64,000 bases of DNA from Micromonospora sp. NBC_01740 (GCF_035920365.1 NZ_CP109150.1:6076001-6140000); one strand, 5' to 3'. Shown: positions 25,638-43,268, counted from the first letter of the stretch. Made by a program: numbers and translations. Notes: a model not told the origin generated them from the letters alone.

Positions 25638-26423
25638 TCAACCGCGGGTGGTCAGCGCGACCTGACCCAGGGCGCCGAAGGAGGCCCGCACGGTGTCCCC
25701 CGGCACGAGGTCCACCGCCGCCGCCCAGGATCCGGAGAGCACGAGCTGCCCGGCCCTGATGCCGGTGCCGAACCCGGACAGGATGCGCACCAGACAGGCC
25801 ACGGACTCGGCCGGATGGCCCATCACGGCCGAGCCCCGCCCCGCCTGCACGCCGTGGCGGCTACGCAGCTCCATGCGCGCGCCGGCCAGGTCCGTCGTGC
25901 CGGGCGGCACGCCGGCGCCGAGGACGGCCAGCGCCGACGAGGCGTTGTCGGCGACGGTGTCCACGAGGCCGATCCGCCAGTCCCGGATCCGGCTGTCGAG
26001 CACCTCCAGCGCCGGCAGGACCTCCGCGGTGGCCGCCAGCACGTCGTGCGCGGTCACGGTCGGGCCGGTGACGTCCTGCGCGAACCGGAACGCGATCTCG
26101 CCCTCGACCTTCGGCGCGATGAACCGGCCCAGGTCGAGGTCGGCGCCGTCGTCGAGCACCATCCGGTCGGTCAGGTAGCCGAAGTCGGGATGGTCGATGC
26201 CGAACATCGACTGGATCGCCTCGCTCGTCGCACCGATCTTGAGCCCGGCCAGGACCGCGCCCTCGGCCAGTTCCATCTCGCGCAGCTCGCTCTGGATGGC
26301 GTAGGCGTCCGCCAGGTCGAGCTGCGGATGCCGGGCCGAGATCGGCGGTACGGCGCGAAGGGTCCGCGCCGCCGTCCTGAGTTCCCCCGCGAGCGCGCGG
26401 TGCAGCGACAGCGTGGTGGCCAC
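25638..26423 (-). CDS. 2-keto-4-pentenoate hydratase-like enzyme (MhpD/HpaH family)
   Basis: This 261-residue protein of the fumarylacetoacetate-hydrolase-related hydratase family has the metal-binding motif KVEGEIAFRFA near residue 108 and LEVLDSRIRDWRIGLVDTVADNASS near 145. In meta-cleavage pathways this enzyme adds water to 2-hydroxypenta-2,4-dienoate, giving 4-hydroxy-2-oxovalerate; some homologues are decarboxylases. The GTG start shares one base with the methyltransferase stop codon, so the two are coupled. With the aldolase and aldehyde dehydrogenase upstream, the full MhpD-E-F set is present with no ring-cleaving enzyme. That suggests it may run backwards to build a C5 keto acid. Confidence 0.85.
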   Translation of the reverse strand: MATTLSLHRALAGELRTAARTLRAVPPISARHPQLDLADAYAIQSELREMELAEGAVLAGLKIGATSEAIQSMFGIDHPDFGYLTDRMVLDDGADLDLGRFIAPKVEGEIAFRFAQDVTGPTVTAHDVLAATAEVLPALEVLDSRIRDWRIGLVDTVADNASSALAVLGAGVPPGTTDLAGARMELRSRHGVQAGRGSAVMGHPAESVACLVRILSGFGTGIRAGQLVLSGSWAAAVDLVPGDTVRASFGALGQVALTTRG

Positions 26424-27409
26424 TACCTGGCCGCCACGAAGAGCCGACCGCCGGGCACGCCGAGCAGTACGCACGCGGTCTCGGAGAAGCCGGCGGACCG
26501 GAACGTGTCCAGCCACTGCCGCTCGGTCGGCAGGGTCACCCGCATGAAGCTGGCGTGCAGGTAGGTGAAGAGCGCGCTGAACCTCCGCTCCGCGGGGTCG
26601 GGCGCATAGGAGACCGCGTCGGCGACCGCCATGAACCCGCCCGGCGCCAGCGCGTCGCGACAGGCGCCCAGCACGTCCTTGGCCACCGACTCGTCCGCCA
26701 CGATGTCGTGCATGACGAAGCACGCCAGCACGGCGTCCGCGCCCTCGACCGGTCCGGGATCGTCCGCGAGGGACTGGACCGTACGCTCGACGACCCGGAG
26801 CCGGTCGGCCACCCCCGCCGCGGCCGCGGCCTCCCGCGCGGCTTCACACGCGGCGCCGCTGCTGTCGAGCGCCACGCCGGTACGCCCCGGGTCCCGCCCC
26901 AGGAGCTCGATGAGCAGCCCGCCGGCGCCGGCGCCGAGGTCGGCCACGTGCGAGGCGCCGGCCGAGGCGACCCGGTCGACGATCGGCGGATAGAACGCCC
27001 GCTCGCCGATCCACCTCGAACTGACCGCCACCCGGCGTCCGTTCCGCCGGTGGACCCGGGCCGCCGCGTCGCGGTCGGTCAGGAACTCCCGGGCGTTGGC
27101 GAGGAACGGCCCGTTGGCGCTCATGGCCCAGGACACGTAACCGGCCGCGTACCGCCGGTCCGGGTAGTCCTCGGCCGCCCGGAAGCGGTCCGGGACGTCC
27201 GTGCCGACCACCAGCCCGGCGGCGACCAGCGCGGCGAGGTAGTCCTCCACGCCGGCCTGCGGAAGGTCGGCGGTCCTGGCCAGCTCGGCGGCGTCGAACG
27301 TGCCGCCCGAATCCAGCAGCCGGTCCACCCCGATCTCCGCGCCGATCTGCAGCAGCGCGGCGACACCGGCCAGGTCGGCCGCCTCGTCGAGCGAGGAATG
27401 GCGTTGCAT
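26423..27409 (-). CDS. SAM-dependent methyltransferase with N-terminal winged helix
   Basis: This 328-residue protein has a dimerisation/winged-helix region (residues 10-95, AALLQIGAEIGVDRLLDSGGTFDAAELA) followed by a Rossmann methyltransferase domain. The SAM motif VADLGAGAGGLLIELL is near 165 and ACFVMHDIVADESVA near 235. It resembles the O-methyltransferase group 2 and also C-methyltransferases of natural-product clusters. The substrate is unknown; lying between the aldolase and the hydratase, it may methylate the 4-hydroxy-2-oxo acid intermediate or a keto acid alpha-carbon. AGGAGG five bases before ATG 27409 fixes the start. A block of 21-bp direct repeats sits just upstream. Confidence 0.82.
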   Translation of the reverse strand: MQRHSSLDEAADLAGVAALLQIGAEIGVDRLLDSGGTFDAAELARTADLPQAGVEDYLAALVAAGLVVGTDVPDRFRAAEDYPDRRYAAGYVSWAMSANGPFLANAREFLTDRDAAARVHRRNGRRVAVSSRWIGERAFYPPIVDRVASAGASHVADLGAGAGGLLIELLGRDPGRTGVALDSSGAACEAAREAAAAAGVADRLRVVERTVQSLADDPGPVEGADAVLACFVMHDIVADESVAKDVLGACRDALAPGGFMAVADAVSYAPDPAERRFSALFTYLHASFMRVTLPTERQWLDTFRSAGFSETACVLLGVPGGRLFVAAR

Positions 27410-27420
27410 TGGTCCTCCTA

Positions 27421-27497
27421 CGTCAGGTGATGCGAGCCCTTGGTGAGGTGGTGCCAGCCCTTGGTGAGGTGGTGCCAGCCCTGCGTCGGGTGATGCG
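27421..27497. repeat. Tandem 21-bp direct repeats in the aldolase-methyltransferase gap
   Basis: Two identical 21-base units starting AGCCCTTGGTG (27435 and 27456) are followed by a third diverged unit at 27477-27497 and preceded by a 14-base partial unit at 27421-27434. They fill most of the 113-base gap inside an otherwise compact operon. They could be binding sites, an RNA element or simple slippage products. Confidence 0.7.
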
Positions 27498-27522
27498 GGC
27501 CCGGAGGGCCGCGCGTACCGGC

Positions 27523-28542
27523 TCAATGGCTCTGCTCGGCGGCCAGCGACATGGCGACCTCGATGATGGTGTCCTCCTGACCCGCCACCACCCGGCGGTT
27601 GCCCAGCTCCAGCAGGATCCTGCGGGGGTCGACGCCGAAGCGGGCGCTCGCGCGCCGCACCGGCGCGGCGAACCCGGAGAACACGCCGGCGATCCCGCTG
27701 GCGATGGTGACGCTGTCGTTGGTGGGCACGTGCTTGACGAACCGCTCCTGTGCCACGTCGGCCGCGTCCAGCGCGCCGAAGAGCTGGATGTCGGTCTCGA
27801 CCTGCCCGACGTGCAGGTTGGCCGCGACGAGCTCGATCGGTGCGTTGCCCGCGCCCGCGCCGAAGCCGCGCGCCGTGACGTCGACGATGGTGGCGCCTGC
27901 CTCGATCGCCGTCATGCTGTTGACGACCGACATGCCGAGGTTGTTGTGCGCGTGGAAACCGACCGCGATGTCGAGGTGCTCGACGAGTTCGCCGACCTTC
28001 TCGCGGACCTTCTCCGGCGTGTACGCGCCGGCGGAATCCATCAGGATGACCGCCTCGGCGCCGTAGCCCTGCATGAGCCGGGCCTGTTCCAGCAGCTTCG
28101 CCGCGGAGGCCATGTGGCTCATCAACAGCATCCCCTTGACGGCGACGCCCATCGCCCGCAGCATCGTGACCTGCTGCCGGGTGACGTCCGCCTCGGTGCA
28201 GTGCGCGCCGACCCGGACCTCGTCCACGCCGTGGTCCAGCGCCGGCTTGAGGTCGCGCTCGACGCTGGCGAACCCGGGGATGGACAGCACGCCGAGGCGG
28301 GCGGTACGCAGCTCGGCCTTGGCGGCCCGCAGCATCTCGGCGTCGCTGAGCGCGGCCATGCCGACCTGGATGGAGGAGGCGCCGAGGCCGTTGCCGTGGC
28401 CGACCTCGACGACGTCCACCCCGGCGGCCTCGGCCGCCCGCGCGTAGGCGCTGATGTCCGCGCGACCGAGTTGGTGGCCGACCGCGTGGTTGCCGTCGCG
28501 CAGGGTCGTGTCGCAGATGCTGAGTTTCGGTGCGCCGCTCAT
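27523..28542 (-). CDS. 4-hydroxy-2-oxovalerate aldolase (MhpE/DmpG type)
   Basis: This 339-residue HMGL-like TIM barrel has the metal/catalytic start DTTLRDGNHAVGHQ near residue 11, DVVEVGHGNGLGASS near 43, metal ligands in FHAHNNLGMSV near 196, and a C-terminal communication domain for its dehydrogenase partner. It splits 4-hydroxy-2-oxovalerate into pyruvate and acetaldehyde, or joins them in reverse. Its ATG overlaps the stop of the dehydrogenase gene as ATGA, matching the physical complex these two enzymes form. In this NRPS cluster it probably supplies a C5 building block rather than degrading aromatics. Confidence 0.93.
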   Translation of the reverse strand: MSGAPKLSICDTTLRDGNHAVGHQLGRADISAYARAAEAAGVDVVEVGHGNGLGASSIQVGMAALSDAEMLRAAKAELRTARLGVLSIPGFASVERDLKPALDHGVDEVRVGAHCTEADVTRQQVTMLRAMGVAVKGMLLMSHMASAAKLLEQARLMQGYGAEAVILMDSAGAYTPEKVREKVGELVEHLDIAVGFHAHNNLGMSVVNSMTAIEAGATIVDVTARGFGAGAGNAPIELVAANLHVGQVETDIQLFGALDAADVAQERFVKHVPTNDSVTIASGIAGVFSGFAAPVRRASARFGVDPRRILLELGNRRVVAGQEDTIIEVAMSLAAEQSH

Positions 28543-29429
28543 GACCGCCGCCGTTCCGCCCGGGCCTCCGCGACCGCGAGGGCGGCGCAGGTGATGATGT
28601 CGAGGTTGCCGGCGTAGCGCGGGAACCAGTCGCCCCGGCCCTCGACCTCCACCGTGATCGTGATCCGGTCCCCGACGGCCACCGGCGGGACGACGACGCG
28701 GTAGCCGGGGACGTACGACCTGATCTGCTTCTCCATCATGGCGACGGACGCGCGCAGGGCGTCCATGTCGATCCGTTCGGCGGTCGTCACCGCGATCGAG
28801 TTGCGCATGACGATGCCGGGCTCGGCGGGGTTGATGACCAGCACGGTCTTGGTGCGTCGCACGCCGCAGAACTCGATGGTCGCCTGCTCGGTGGTGTGCA
28901 CGTACTCGTCCAGGTTGGCCCGGGACGCGGGGCCGACGGTGGCCGAGGCGCTGGCCGAGACGATCTCCAGGTAGTCGATGCCCTCCGCGGCCTCCGCCAT
29001 GCAGTGGGCCATCGGGACCGCCGCCTGTCCCCCGCAGGTGACCATGCTGAGGTACTGCTCGTCGAGGCAGTCGTCCAGGTTGAGCGCCGGTACGCAGAAC
29101 TTCCCGAGGTGCGCCGGCGTGAGGTCGACGAACGGCAGCCCGGTGGGCGCGACGACCGACCAGTGGCGGGTGGCGTCGTCGGCCGAGGTCGCGTCGCAGA
29201 CCAGGTCGATGTGCTCGGCCCGGGCGGTGACCGCGTCGATGCCGGCCACGCTGGTCGGCACCCCGTGCCGCTCGGCCAGCTCGATCCCGGGTGATCCGGC
29301 GCGGCGCCCGGCGAACAGGACGCACTCCAACAGGGGGGACGCCTCGACCTTCAACAGCAGGTCCGTGCCGATGTTGCCCGTGCCCACGATGGCCACCCGT
29401 AGGGGTGGCGGGCTCGTGTGGGTACTCAT
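28539..29429 (-). CDS. Acetaldehyde dehydrogenase, acylating (MhpF/DmpF type)
   Basis: This 296-residue protein has an NAD-binding GTGNIGTDLL motif near residue 16 and the catalytic Cys in SMVTCGGQAAVPMAH near 132. It interconverts acetaldehyde plus CoA with acetyl-CoA and passes acetaldehyde through a tunnel to the aldolase encoded next. In synthesis direction it would reduce acetyl-CoA to acetaldehyde for aldol addition to pyruvate. It follows the terminal NRPS gene by 60 bases and overlaps the aldolase gene by 4. Confidence 0.93.
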   Translation of the reverse strand: MSTHTSPPPLRVAIVGTGNIGTDLLLKVEASPLLECVLFAGRRAGSPGIELAERHGVPTSVAGIDAVTARAEHIDLVCDATSADDATRHWSVVAPTGLPFVDLTPAHLGKFCVPALNLDDCLDEQYLSMVTCGGQAAVPMAHCMAEAAEGIDYLEIVSASASATVGPASRANLDEYVHTTEQATIEFCGVRRTKTVLVINPAEPGIVMRNSIAVTTAERIDMDALRASVAMMEKQIRSYVPGYRVVVPPVAVGDRITITVEVEGRGDWFPRYAGNLDIITCAALAVAEARAERRRS

Positions 29430-29489
29430 CCAGTTCTTCCTCTCGTCCGGCCGCGCACGGCGGGCGCGGCCGGCATCCGTGACAGACGG

Positions 29490-32400
29490 TCAGCCCTCAC
29501 CCAGCACGTCGGCGATGACGCGGGCGAGCGTGGTGACGTGCGGCGGCTTGATGACGCTGAAGTGGTCACCCGGCACCCGGTGCACCCGCACGCCGCCGGT
29601 GCAGAGCTCCTCCCAGCGCGCCAGGTAGTCCGGGTAGCTCTGGCCGGAGGTGACCTCGTGCTGGCCGTCGGCGAGTTCGTCGCTGACGATCAGTTCCAGC
29701 CGACCCGGCCAGGGCCGGTGCCGGTACTCGACGTCCACCTCCATGACCTCGCGCCAGATCCGTACCTGCCGCGGCCACGAGTCCCCCACGCCGCGCTCGG
29801 GCAGCGCGATGCCGGTCTCCTCGTCGATGTCGTCGACGAGGTGTTCGAGCAGGTCGAGGATCTCCCGGCGGCGTTCCGGCGTGTCGGCCTCGTCGCCACC
29901 GGTGCCCACCTCGTGCAGCAGCGACTCCAGGCGGCGGATCAGGGCGAGTTCGTTCCAGGCGTCGGCGCGGGTGTGGATGTCCAGGCCCGGATCGAGCAGG
30001 ATCAGCGTCACCTCGTGCCCGTCCTCGACCAGCCGGTGGGCCATCTCGCTGGCGATGCCGCTGCCGCCGCACCAGCTGAACAGCCGGTACGGCCCGTGCG
30101 GTTGGGCCCGGCGGAGTTCGTCGCCGTAGCGTTCGGCCATCTGCGCCGTGGTGGGCGTGCCCCCCGGGTGCGGGCCCGGCCATTCGAACGCCGCGACCGG
30201 CTGGTCCGGGGGCAGGTGCGGGGCGAGGCGCAGGTACCAGTGGGCGCTGCCGCCACCGGGGTGCACGCAGAACAGCGGGGGCCGGCCGTCGCCACCGCGC
30301 CGCAGCCACATCATCGCGCCGGCCGTCGCCGCCGGGTCCTGGAGTGTCGCGGCCAGCCCGGCGACGGTGCGGTGTTCGACGAACGAGCCGAACGTCAGCT
30401 CGTAGCCATGCCGGCTGCGCAGCGTCGCGGTCAGTCGCATCATCGCCAGCGAGTGGCCGCCGAGGGCGAAGAAGTCGTCGTGCACGCCGATCCGCTCGAT
30501 GCCGAGCGCCTCGCTCCAGGCGGTGGCGATGTGCCTCTCGACGTCCGAGCGCGGCGCGACGTACTCGACGTCCGTCACCGGCCGCGAGCCGTCCGGCGCC
30601 GGGAGGGCGGCCCGGTCGACCTTGCCGTTGCGGGTGTACGGGAAGTCGTCCACGGCCAGGTAGTGGTGCGGGACGAGGTGCTGCGGCAACCGCTCCCGCA
30701 GGTGGTCGCGCAGCTCGGCCGGGGACGCCGCGGTCGCGTCCGCGGGGCGGGTGTAGGCGACGAGCGAGGCGTCCGGGGTGCCGGCCCGGTGGACGGCGAC
30801 CACGGCTGCGGCGACCGCCGGGTGGGCGGCGAGGGCGTGCTCGATCTCGCCGAGCTCGATCCGGAACCCGCGGACCTTGACCTGGTGGTCCCGGCGCCCG
30901 TGGAAGTGCAGGGTGCCGTCGGGGTCCCGGGAGACCACGTCGCCGGTGCGGTACATGCGCTCGCCCGGTCGCGACGCGTACGGGTCCGGCACGAACCGCT
31001 CGGCGGTGAGCGCCGGCCGGTTGAGGTACCCGCGCACCACTCCCGCCCCGCCGAGGAGCAGTTCCCCGCGTACGCCGGGAGGCAGCAGGCGCATTTCGTC
31101 GTCGACGACGTAGGCGCGCACGTTGTCCAGCGGGAGCCCGATCGGCGGCGGTGCTGTGTCCGTGGCCCGCAGCTCGGCGATGGTGGCGACGACGGTGGTC
31201 TCGGTGGGCCCGTACGCGTGCAGCACGCGGACCCGGTCGGCCCACCGCGCCGCCTGCTCGGCCGTGCACGCCTCGCCACCGGTGACCAGCACCCGCAGGC
31301 GCGGGAAGTCGGCCGGGTCGAGGCGGTCCAGCAGCGGCGGCGGCAGGGTCATGTGGGTGAGTTCGGCCGCGTGGCGGCGGAGGTCGCCGGGGTCGGCGTC
31401 CGGCGGGGGCAGCACCAGCGCCGCGCCGTTGGCGAGGGCCAGCAGGATCTCCCAGACCGAGGCGTCGAAGCTGGGCGAGGCGAACTGGAGCACCTCGTCG
31501 CCGGGCCGCGCTTGCAGGACCCGCCGCTGGGCGTGGCAGAAGTTGAGCACGGCGCGGTGGGTGACCGCGACGCCCTTGGGCCGCCCGGTGGAGCCCGACG
31601 TGTAGATGACGTAGGCGAGGTTGTCCCCGCTGAGCCGTGCCGTCGGCGGGTAGGCCGCCAAGGGCCGGCCGTTCGCGAGGTCGGCGACCAGCACCGTCGC
31701 GGTCGTGCACGGCAGGCGCGGGGCCAGGTCGCCGTCGGTCAGCACGACCACGGGCGCCGCGTCGCGGACCATGTCGCCGACCCGCTCGGCGGGATAGGCG
31801 GGATCGAGCGGCAGGTACGCCCCGCCGGCCTTGAGGACCGCCAGCATCGCGACGACGAGGTCGATCCCGCGGGGCAGGTGGATGCCGACGACCGTGTCGG
31901 CCCGGACGCCCAGCTCTCCCAGGCGCGCGGCGAGCCGGTCGGACCGGTCGTCGAGCTGCCCGTAGGTGAGCGTGGCGTCGCCGTGCCGTACCGCCACCGC
32001 GGCGGGCGCGGCGGCCGCGCGCCGGGCGACGAGGTCGTGGACGAACGGGGTCGCCGGGAACGGCTCGACGGGCTGGTGCGCCTCGACCGCCCAGGCCCGG
32101 TCGGCGGCGCTCAGGCCGACGTCCGTGTCGCCGTCGGGGTCGGCGGCCATCGCCTCCAGCACGTGCCGGTAGGTCCGGGCCAGCAGTTCGAGGTACGGCC
32201 GGTCGATGTCGGCGGGCCGGGCGCCCAGCCGCAGGACCCCCGGGAAGGTCCACACGTCCAGCCCGACGCTGCTCGGGCTGAAGTCGTCGACCATCCCGAC
32301 CGACTCGGCGGAACCGTCGAGCACGTGGAAGTCCAGGTACGAGAAGCCGACCCGCAGCAGTGGCGAGCCGTTGCCCCACTGGCGTTGCATGGCCGGCAGC

Positions 32401-35400
32401 GGGTAGCGGCGGTGCGGCCAGAGGCGCGCCTCGCCGGCGAAGACGGCCTGCACCAGGGCCCGCCAGGTGCGGGCGGAGGTATCGGCGGCGAACGGCACGG
32501 TGTTGAGGTACATGCCAAAGACCTCGTCGCCGCGCAGCCGCTCGGGCCGGCCGTTGCACAGCAGGCCGGTGAAGAAGCGCTGCCGGCCGGTGACGACGCT
32601 CAGCACCTTGAGGTGCGCGGCGTGCAGCACGCTCTTCAGGGAGGTGCCGGCGGCGGCGGAGAGCCGGCGCAGTGCGGGCCGCAGGTCGGCCCACGGCACC
32701 TCGACGACGTTCGCCGGGGCGTCCGACCCGGTGCCCCACTCCGGCGGGAGTTCGAGCCGGTCCGACCCGGCCACGGTCGCCGCCCAGAAGCCACGGTCCG
32801 TCGCCGAGGCGAGGGACGCGCGTTCGCGGGCGACGAGGTCGGCGAAGCGCACCGCCGGCGGTGGCGGCAGGGCGGGCCGCTCGCCCCGGCGCAGCGTCCG
32901 GTACAGCGAGATCAGCATCGCCACCGTGGAGGTGTGGCTCCAGCCGTCGAGGATCGCGTGGCTCTCCGAGTGGGTCAGCCGCCATTCGCAGTCGCCGAGC
33001 TGGTGCACGTGGTAGCGCAGCAGCGGCGCCGTGGTGATGTCGAACGGTCGGACGCGCTCGGCCCGCAGGTGTGCGCGTACCGCCTCCTCCTGCTCGTCGG
33101 GCCGCAGCCCGCGCAGGTCGTCGTAGCCGATGGGCAGGTCGACCGACGCGTGGACGAGCTGCATCAGCTCGGAGTAGTGGGACAGGTCGAACGACGTACG
33201 CAGGATCTCGTGCCGGTCCGTGAGCAGCCGGCCGGCCTCCCGCAGCGCGTCCAGGGAGAAGGGCTGCTGGTCGGTGATCCCGTAGCAGGAGACGTTGCGG
33301 TAGACCGGCCGGTCGCCGCCGGAGAGCATCTCGAACAGCATGCCCGCCTGGTTCTGGGTGATCGGATAGGCGTCGACGAGCCCGTCCGGCAGCCGGCTGC
33401 GGTCCGCGTCGCCCACCAGCGCGAACCGGCCGACGGTCGACTCGGTCTCCTCGTCCGGCCCGGTCCGCACGGCCACGCCCGCCAGCTCGGCCACGCTCTG
33501 GTGCGTGAACAGGTCCTGGACCGACACGGTGAGGCCGGCCGCGCGCAGCAGCCCCACCATCCGGATCGCCCGCATCGAGTCGCCGCCGAGCAGGAAGAAG
33601 CTCTCCGTCACGCCGACCGTGTCGAGGCCGAGCGCCACGGCGAACGCGTCGGCGATCCGCTTCTCGGTCTCGTCGCGCGGGGCGACGTGGCCGCCGCCCG
33701 CCGCGCCCGACGCCGCCTCGGGTGCAGGCAGGGCGCGGCGGTCCACCTTGCCGTTGGCGGTCAGCGGCAGGGCGGGCAGGATCGTCCAGCGCGCCGGGAC
33801 CATCGCGTCCGGCAGGCGGTCGACCAGGTACGCGCGCACCCGCTCGACGGTCTCCGGCCCGACGAGGTAGCCGACGAGCTGCTCGTCGTGGACGGCCACC
33901 GCCGCCACGGTGACGCCGGGGGCCTCGTACAGCAGGGCCTCGACCTCGCCGAACTCGACGCGCTGGCCGCGGATCTTCACCTGGTGGTCGATCCGGCCCA
34001 GGTACTCGATGCTGCCGTCGGGACGGTAGCGGGCCAGGTCACCGGTGCGGTACAGGCGCCGCCCCGGCGCGGCGGCGAACGGGTCGGGGACGAACCGTTC
34101 GGCGGTCAGCGCGGCCCGGCCCAGGTAGCCCCGGGCGAGCTGCACGCCACCGATCAGCAGCTCGCCGGGCACGCCGACCGGCACGGGCTGCCCGGCGGCG
34201 TCGACGATGTGGGCGGTGGTGTTGGCGATCGGGCGGCCGATGGTGACCGGCTCGCCGGGCTCGCACCGCGCCGCGGTGACGTCGACCGCGGTCTCCGTGG
34301 GGCCGTACAGGTTGTGCAGCTCGCAGCCGATCCGCTCGTGCACCCGCTCGGCCAGGTCGGGCGGCAGCGCCTCGCCACTGCAGATCAGCCGCCGCAGGGA
34401 CGGCAGCGCCCCGACGGGCTCGACCAGGAAGGCCCGCAGCATCGACGGTACGAAGTGGACGGTGGTGATCCCCTCCGTGCGGATCACGTCGGCCAGGTAC
34501 GCGGGATCGCGGTGCCCGCCGGGGCGGGCGAGGACCAGCGTCGCGCCGGTGATCAACGGCCAGAAGAGCTCCCACACCGACACGTCGAACCCGACCGGCG
34601 TCTTCTGCAGCACCCGGTCCGAGGCGTCGAGGCGGTAGGCGTCCTGCATCCACCGCAGGCGGTTGACGATCGCGCCGTGCTCGATCAGGGCGCCCTTGGG
34701 CCGGCCGGTCGACCCGGAGGTGTAGATGAGGTAGGCGGCGTGCCCGGGCGTGATCTCCGCCGACGGTTGCGGGTCGCCGTCGGCGGAGTTGTCCTCCTCG
34801 GCGGCGGCCAGGAAGTCCTCGTCGACCACGAGCTGGGCGCCCGAGTCGCGCACCATGAAGGCGCGCCGCCGCGCCGGCAGGTCCGGGTCCAGCGGCAGGT
34901 AGGCGGCGCCGGCCTTCAGGACCGCCACCAGCGCCCGCATCAGGTCCAGGCCGCGCGGCAGGCAGACGGCCACGACGGACTCCGGCCCGACCCCGGCGTC
35001 GCGCAGACGCCGCGCGAGGACGGCGGCCTCGGCGTGCAGCCGGCCGTACGACAGTTCCGCGCCGTCGAAGCGCAGCGCGACCGCGTCGGGCGTACGGGCC
35101 GCCTGCGTGTCCAGCAGCCCGGTCAGGGTGTGCCGGGGGTGGTCGACGGCGGTGTCGTTCCACGCCGCGAGTTGGGCGGTCTCGGCGTCGGTGAGCAGGG
35201 GCAGCCGGGTGACCGGGGCGTCCGGGTCGGCGACGACGGCGCTCAGCAACCGCTGGTAGTGCCCGGCCAGCCGCCGCACGGTCGCGTCGTCGAACAGCGC
35301 CGTCGGGAAGTCCACCCCGCCGGAGAGGGAGCCGTCCGCCTCCTCGGTCAGCCCGAGCGTCAGGTCGAACTTCGCCGTGGTCGGGCCGGCGTCAAGCTCC

Positions 35401-36610
35401 TCCCCCACCAGGCCACCCGCGTCGAAGCCGGCCGACCCGCCCTCCTGGAAGAGGAACATGGTCTGGAACAGCGGGTTGCGCGACAGGTCGCGTTCCGGGG
35501 ACAGCGCGTCCACGATCCGCTCGAACGGCACGTCCTGGTGGGACTGCGCGTCCAGCACCGCCTCGCGGACCCGGGCCAGCACCTCGACGAAGGTCGGCTC
35601 GCCGGACAGGTCCGTCCGCAGCACCAGCGTGTTGAGGAAGAGCCCGACCAGGCCGTGCGTCTCCAGGCGGTCCCGGCCGGCGGCCGGGGTGCCCACCGCG
35701 ACGTCGGTCTGCCCGGTGTGGCGGGCCAGCAGGAGCTGGAACGCGGCCAGCAGCACCATGAACGGGGTGGCGTTCGACGCCCGGCCCAGGTCACGCAGCC
35801 GGCCGGCGAGGGCGGCCGGCACCGTGAACGTGACCAGCCCGCCGTCCGGGTTCCACACCGCTGGCCGGGGCCGGTCGGTCGGCAGTTCCAACGGCGTCAG
35901 CCCGGCCAGCCGGTCCCGCCAGTGGTCGAGCTGCCGGTCCAGCCGGTCCCCGGCGGAGCGGGTCCGCTGCCAGACCGCGAAGTCCGCGTACTGGATGGGC
36001 AGCGGGGTCAGCGGGGAGGGCCGGCCGGCGACGAACGCGTCGTACAGGGCGGCCAGTTCGCGCAGGATGATCCCCTCGGACCAGCCGTCGGAGGAGATGT
36101 GGTGCATGGTGAGCGCCAGGGCGTGCTCGTCCCCGGCGAGGCGGACCAGCCGGGCCCGCAGCGCCGGGCCGGCGGCCAGGTCGACCGGGTCCGGCGTGCC
36201 GAGCAGCGCGGTGAGGCGCTGCCGGGCCGTCTCCCGGTCGGTGTGGCCGAGGTCGGTCGTCGTCAACTCGACCGGGGCGGGCGGGTCGACGACCTGTGCC
36301 GGCTCGCCGTCGACGACGACGTACCGGGTCCGCAGGATCTCGTGCCGGGCGACCAGTTCGGTCAACGCCCGGCGCAGCGCGTCGGCGCGCGGCGTCCCGC
36401 GCAGCCGCAGGCCGACGGACATCAGGTAACCGGTGCCGCCGGGCTGCAACTGGTCGAGCACCCAGAGCCGGTGCTGCCCGAAGGAGAGCGGCAGCGGGCC
36501 GGTGCGGGGCGCCGGGGCGATGGTGTCGGCCCGGCGGGCCCGACCGGCACCACGCAGGCGCCGCTGGAGCAGTTCCTGTCGCGGGGACGCGCTCGGGGTG
36601 TGGCTGGCGG

Positions 36611-36614
<4 letters not shown>
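29490..36614 (-). CDS. NRPS C-A-T-C-A-T-TE, terminal synthetase with Cys-type thioesterase
   Basis: This is a 2374-residue protein. C1 (about 40-470, HHISSDGW near 169) is followed by A1 (490-975; pocket residues read by eye D V W H I S L V D, a serine-type code) and T1 (975-1050, LGGDSMRA). C2 (1070-1500) has SHAILDGWS near 1217 in place of HHxxxDG. A2 (1510-1980; D A W T V G A V V, perhaps aromatic) and T2 (LGGHSLA near 2050) precede a thioesterase (2100-2374) with SWCGGSG at Cys2182, Asp in LILLDPG and His in VPGDHF. The SHAILDGW domain suggests the modified-amino-acid class linked to dehydroalanine formation. GTG 36614 overlaps the stop of the preceding NRPS gene, so this protein follows it. 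The TE releases the finished peptide; a Cys nucleophile there is rare and occurs in beta-lactone or beta-lactam forming examples. Confidence 0.93.
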
Positions 36615-43174
<6,560 letters not shown>

Positions 43175-43268
43175 GGGTCTTTCGCCTCCGTGTCCGGGCC
43201 GGGCATCGCTGCGATGCCGTGGGGAGTTGGTTCGGTGTGCGCGAGGGTCCCGGGCACACCGCCGACGG

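Noticed and set aside
27421..27497. CRISPR array
   Set aside because: The 21-bp units are contiguous with no unique spacers, and no cas genes are present.
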